Positions 5,077-7,516 of a stretch of 7,516 nucleotides of DNA are shown one piece after another. The translations under genes and the position numbers were made by a program. Position 1 is the first letter of the stretch. Each line of letters starts with the position of its first letter. The notes below the pieces were generated by a model, which was not told where the DNA came from, did not search any database, and was given only the letters and a program-made list of their open reading frames with translations. The DNA is from Balneolaceae bacterium (GTDB taxonomy: Bacteria; Bacteroidota; Rhodothermia; Balneolales; Balneolaceae), in assembly GCA_003555185.1 (NCBI GenBank), contig PWFZ01000063.1, positions 1-7,516 of the forward strand, written 5' to 3'.

Positions 5077-7434
5077 ATGAACGACACAATCTCGCCGAAT
5101 GAAGCAAAAGCCAAAAAGCTTTTATCAGATTTAAAACTCGCATTGCAGGGTACAGTTAGCTTTTCCGATGCAAAATTGATTTCCCGGTATCTTGGTACCG
5201 ACTTTGATGGTCAAACAACAACCTTCTTATTTTGGAACCCTGAATTCGGGGAGGCAAAACAACTTGAGCTCGAGCTTTTTCTGCCCTCCGGTCACCTCAA
5301 AATTGACAAACCTGAGCAGCACGCTTCCTTCTCATACCGTACCTATCCCCTCATCAGGCATGGCGAGTTTGCAGTTATATCACTTGATAATGTCCCTGCG
5401 GGTGATCGGGATTCCATAGGTGCTCTTTATCAGGTAAAAATCACCTACGAGAATAACTCTTCGCTAATTGTACGTGACCCGTTGGCTGCGTCGATGCCAT
5501 ATGGAATATATGCTCCCTCGGAGGTATATGATATTGATGCAGCACTTTTAAACAGAAAAGACAAACCATACTATCAGAAACTCAGCCGTCAATTAACAGC
5601 TAAAAATAATTTACGGATTAATCCTTCTGTTAATCTGCTCGAAATTCATACTCAAACGGCTACAAAAGAGGGTACTCTTCAGGCATTGGCACAGCGATAT
5701 AATCAAATCGCCTCTAAGCTTAAAAATAACCAGGAGCTTTCACCTGATGAAAAGAATTTAATTGGATTTGATGCGGTAGAATTGATGCCCATTGACCCGG
5801 TATGTGAACACCCTGAGAATCATCAATTTTGGAAACCCATAAACTCTCCCAAAAAAGATAAAGATGAAGTAACAGTACGATTAAGAAAACCGAACACGGT
5901 GAATTGGGGATATGACATTGTTATTTTTGGTGCTGCAGCAATTAACCCGGCCATACTTTCCAGTGGACGACCCGATGAGCTTATACATTTTATAGAGACA
6001 CTTCACAATTTCCCAAAACCAATTAAAGTAGTACTCGACGTAGTATATGGCCACGCTGATAATCAGGCTGTAGATATATTGCCCAACATTTTTTTCAGTG
6101 GACCAAATATTTACGGCCAGGATATTAACTTTGGCAATGTGATGGTGAGGGCAATTATCCTTGAAATGCAGCGTCGTAAAATCAACTATGGGTTTGATGG
6201 TATTCGCGTTGATGCGTCTATGGATATTAAATACTATGATGAAGGCTCTAAAAAGCATTTAATTGATGATGACTATTTAGAAGAGATGAGTCATGTTAAA
6301 CAAGAAGTTGTGGGTGTTGAATATCGTCCATGGATGATATTTGAAGATGGACGCCCCTGGCCTCGTGATGACTGGGAGCTAGCTTGTACATACAGAGAGG
6401 TCACTAAAAATCAGCCCCATGCTTTTCAGTGGGCCCCCACTATATTTGCCTATAACACTCCACATCATTTTACATATTGGGCATCAAAATGGTGGAGAAT
6501 TCGTGAGATGCTGACATTTGGCAACAAGTGGATTGGAGGGTATGCCAATCATGATACTATGAGAAGAGGCACTCAGGCGGATCCCGATCTGATTAATGTA
6601 AACACATTATTGGGCAACTCTTTAAAGATGATTATCCAAAATGCGTACAATAATCCTTCGACTACCTTATTGATGAATGGCTTTTTACCCGGTGTACCCA
6701 TGGATTTCCTGCAGGCTCTTGGAGGTACTCCCTGGGGTTTTATGAGAGATACAGATACAACCTATGCTATTAAAGTAGCCGCCGAGGAAGCCCATTTCTT
6801 ACAATGGCAGGTGACGGAAGTTGAGTTTCGGCAAGCACGTTTTTTTACCCGGCTTAAATATATCGGGTTTACGTCACTTGATGGACTACGAAAGTTTTCG
6901 ACAATACTGCTTGATTTGGTTGCATCAACAAATTACAACCCTCCGGTTATGGCAAAAATGCTAAATAATCTAGAGCCTGATCTTGAGGTGATGGATTGGA
7001 CTGAGGAAAAGCTGGTATCTTATGCCAATGCCTGGATGCTTGATATAAGTGAGTATTGTAATGTAGATCAGCATATAAACTATATTGATAAAAAGAAGGT
7101 CGATTTCAATCTTGGGATTAGAAACTTCAGGCTTCAGAATCCCTGGTTAATTAACAATTTCTCAGAATCAGATGTGCTTCATTATATCGAGCCTGTAGAA
7201 GGGACTGTTATTTATTACGGGTACAGGAAGAATCCTGCTTCCGGACAAGAATTGGTATTTATAGCTAATATGGAAGGGCGCCCCAAACAGGTTACTCCTT
7301 CCAAACTACCTTTGCCTATTACCAATACAGAAGGATGGCGAATTGCCTGCAGTACACCATCAATCTCTCATAAAAATATTGATCAACCTATTCGTTTTTC
7401 AATGTCACAGGGATTGATTTTTGCAAAAAATTAG
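5077..7434 (+). CDS. gghA: GH13-fold glycoside hydrolase, probable glucosylglycerol hydrolase (GghA-like)
   Basis: A 785-residue cytoplasmic enzyme (no signal peptide) that probably hydrolyses the compatible solute glucosylglycerol to glucose and glycerol. Residues about 45-140 look like a beta-rich N-terminal domain, as in many GH13 proteins; LLEIHTQTATKEGT (187-200) begins the barrel. Region I is VVLDVVYGH (318-326), with Gly where most GH13 enzymes have Asn. Region II, GFDGIRVDA (372-380), has R377 and nucleophile D379. Region III, IFEDGRPWPR (421-430), gives acid/base E423. Region IV, GYANHDT (488-494), gives H492 and D493. The triad is therefore complete. The EDGRPWPRDDWELA, KWWRIRE and NHDTMRRGTQ blocks match my recollection of cyanobacterial GghA (Slr1670) relatives rather than ordinary amylases; the GH13 fold is certain, the substrate less so. 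The start at 5077 has an A/T-rich leader without a Shine-Dalgarno motif. The gene appears monocistronic. Confidence 0.7.
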   Translation: MNDTISPNEAKAKKLLSDLKLALQGTVSFSDAKLISRYLGTDFDGQTTTFLFWNPEFGEAKQLELELFLPSGHLKIDKPEQHASFSYRTYPLIRHGEFAVISLDNVPAGDRDSIGALYQVKITYENNSSLIVRDPLAASMPYGIYAPSEVYDIDAALLNRKDKPYYQKLSRQLTAKNNLRINPSVNLLEIHTQTATKEGTLQALAQRYNQIASKLKNNQELSPDEKNLIGFDAVELMPIDPVCEHPENHQFWKPINSPKKDKDEVTVRLRKPNTVNWGYDIVIFGAAAINPAILSSGRPDELIHFIETLHNFPKPIKVVLDVVYGHADNQAVDILPNIFFSGPNIYGQDINFGNVMVRAIILEMQRRKINYGFDGIRVDASMDIKYYDEGSKKHLIDDDYLEEMSHVKQEVVGVEYRPWMIFEDGRPWPRDDWELACTYREVTKNQPHAFQWAPTIFAYNTPHHFTYWASKWWRIREMLTFGNKWIGGYANHDTMRRGTQADPDLINVNTLLGNSLKMIIQNAYNNPSTTLLMNGFLPGVPMDFLQALGGTPWGFMRDTDTTYAIKVAAEEAHFLQWQVTEVEFRQARFFTRLKYIGFTSLDGLRKFSTILLDLVASTNYNPPVMAKMLNNLEPDLEVMDWTEEKLVSYANAWMLDISEYCNVDQHINYIDKKKVDFNLGIRNFRLQNPWLINNFSESDVLHYIEPVEGTVIYYGYRKNPASGQELVFIANMEGRPKQVTPSKLPLPITNTEGWRIACSTPSISHKNIDQPIRFSMSQGLIFAKN

Positions 7435-7439
7435 ATGCA

Positions 7440-7485
7440 AACCCAGGCACTGGGTTAAAGCTGAGTTTTAAAACTGATCATTTTT
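7440..7485 (+). terminator. Hairpin pair and T-tract after the GH13 gene
   Basis: AACCCAG (7440-7446) and CTGGGTT (7450-7456) form a perfect 7-bp stem with a three-base GCA loop, starting 5 bases after the TAG stop. A second perfect palindrome, AGTTTTAAAACT (7464-7475), follows and then TTTTT at 7481-7485. The first hairpin lacks an adjacent T-run and the second is AT-rich, so neither alone is a textbook intrinsic terminator, but their position fits the end of this transcript. Confidence 0.45.
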
Positions 7486-7516
7486 CCCGGTAGAAATAGA
7501 TCTTTTTATTATTGGC

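Noticed and set aside
5881..6258. 125-codon minus-strand open frame within the GH13 gene
   Set aside because: It is fully antisense to the catalytic barrel, where codon constraint explains the lack of stops; no family resemblance.
1..7516. Mobile element or defence system
   Set aside because: No transposase, integrase, terminal inverted repeats or defence-type gene is present. The YraN-like protein has a nuclease-like fold but is a widespread chromosomal family, not a known defence component.

Overview
The window looks like chromosomal housekeeping DNA from a moderately AT-rich marine or halophilic bacterium of the Bacteroidota/Balneolota/Rhodothermota sphere. This placement is inferred from three things: moderate GC content, start codons that lack Shine-Dalgarno motifs throughout, and gene families such as a GbsR-type regulator and a glucosylglycerol-hydrolase-like GH13 enzyme. 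It was not tested by any search. Every supported gene is on the + strand.

Layout. Positions 3-203 hold the C-terminal end of an unidentified gene that overlaps rsmD by 20 bp. Next come rsmD (16S rRNA m2G966 methyltransferase) and coaD (phosphopantetheine adenylyltransferase), a common bacterial pair. After a 93-bp gap there is a class I aspartate-type aminotransferase. After an 80-bp gap a tight four-gene run begins: a small FmdB-like protein that has lost most of its zinc cysteines, a GbsR/MarR-type regulator, a YraN-like nuclease-fold protein and a PlsC-type 1-acylglycerol-3-phosphate acyltransferase. These four are separated by 4 bp, an 8-bp overlap and 14 bp, so they are probably co-transcribed.

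A 473-bp AT-rich stretch (4604-5076) carries no convincing gene, but it does contain several palindromes and TTAAC-type repeats. It leads into a 785-residue GH13-fold protein that I assign to glucosylglycerol hydrolase (GghA-like), with the full catalytic triad readable. A perfect hairpin and a second palindrome followed by a T-tract lie just after its stop.

Most genes serve unrelated core functions: ribosome maturation, CoA synthesis, amino-acid metabolism and phospholipid synthesis. The one possible theme is osmoadaptation. GbsR-family regulators typically control compatible-solute genes, and GghA breaks down the compatible solute glucosylglycerol. Whether the two are linked here is inference. 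I found no mobile element, CRISPR array, tRNA or rRNA, and no clear evidence of a new multi-gene system.
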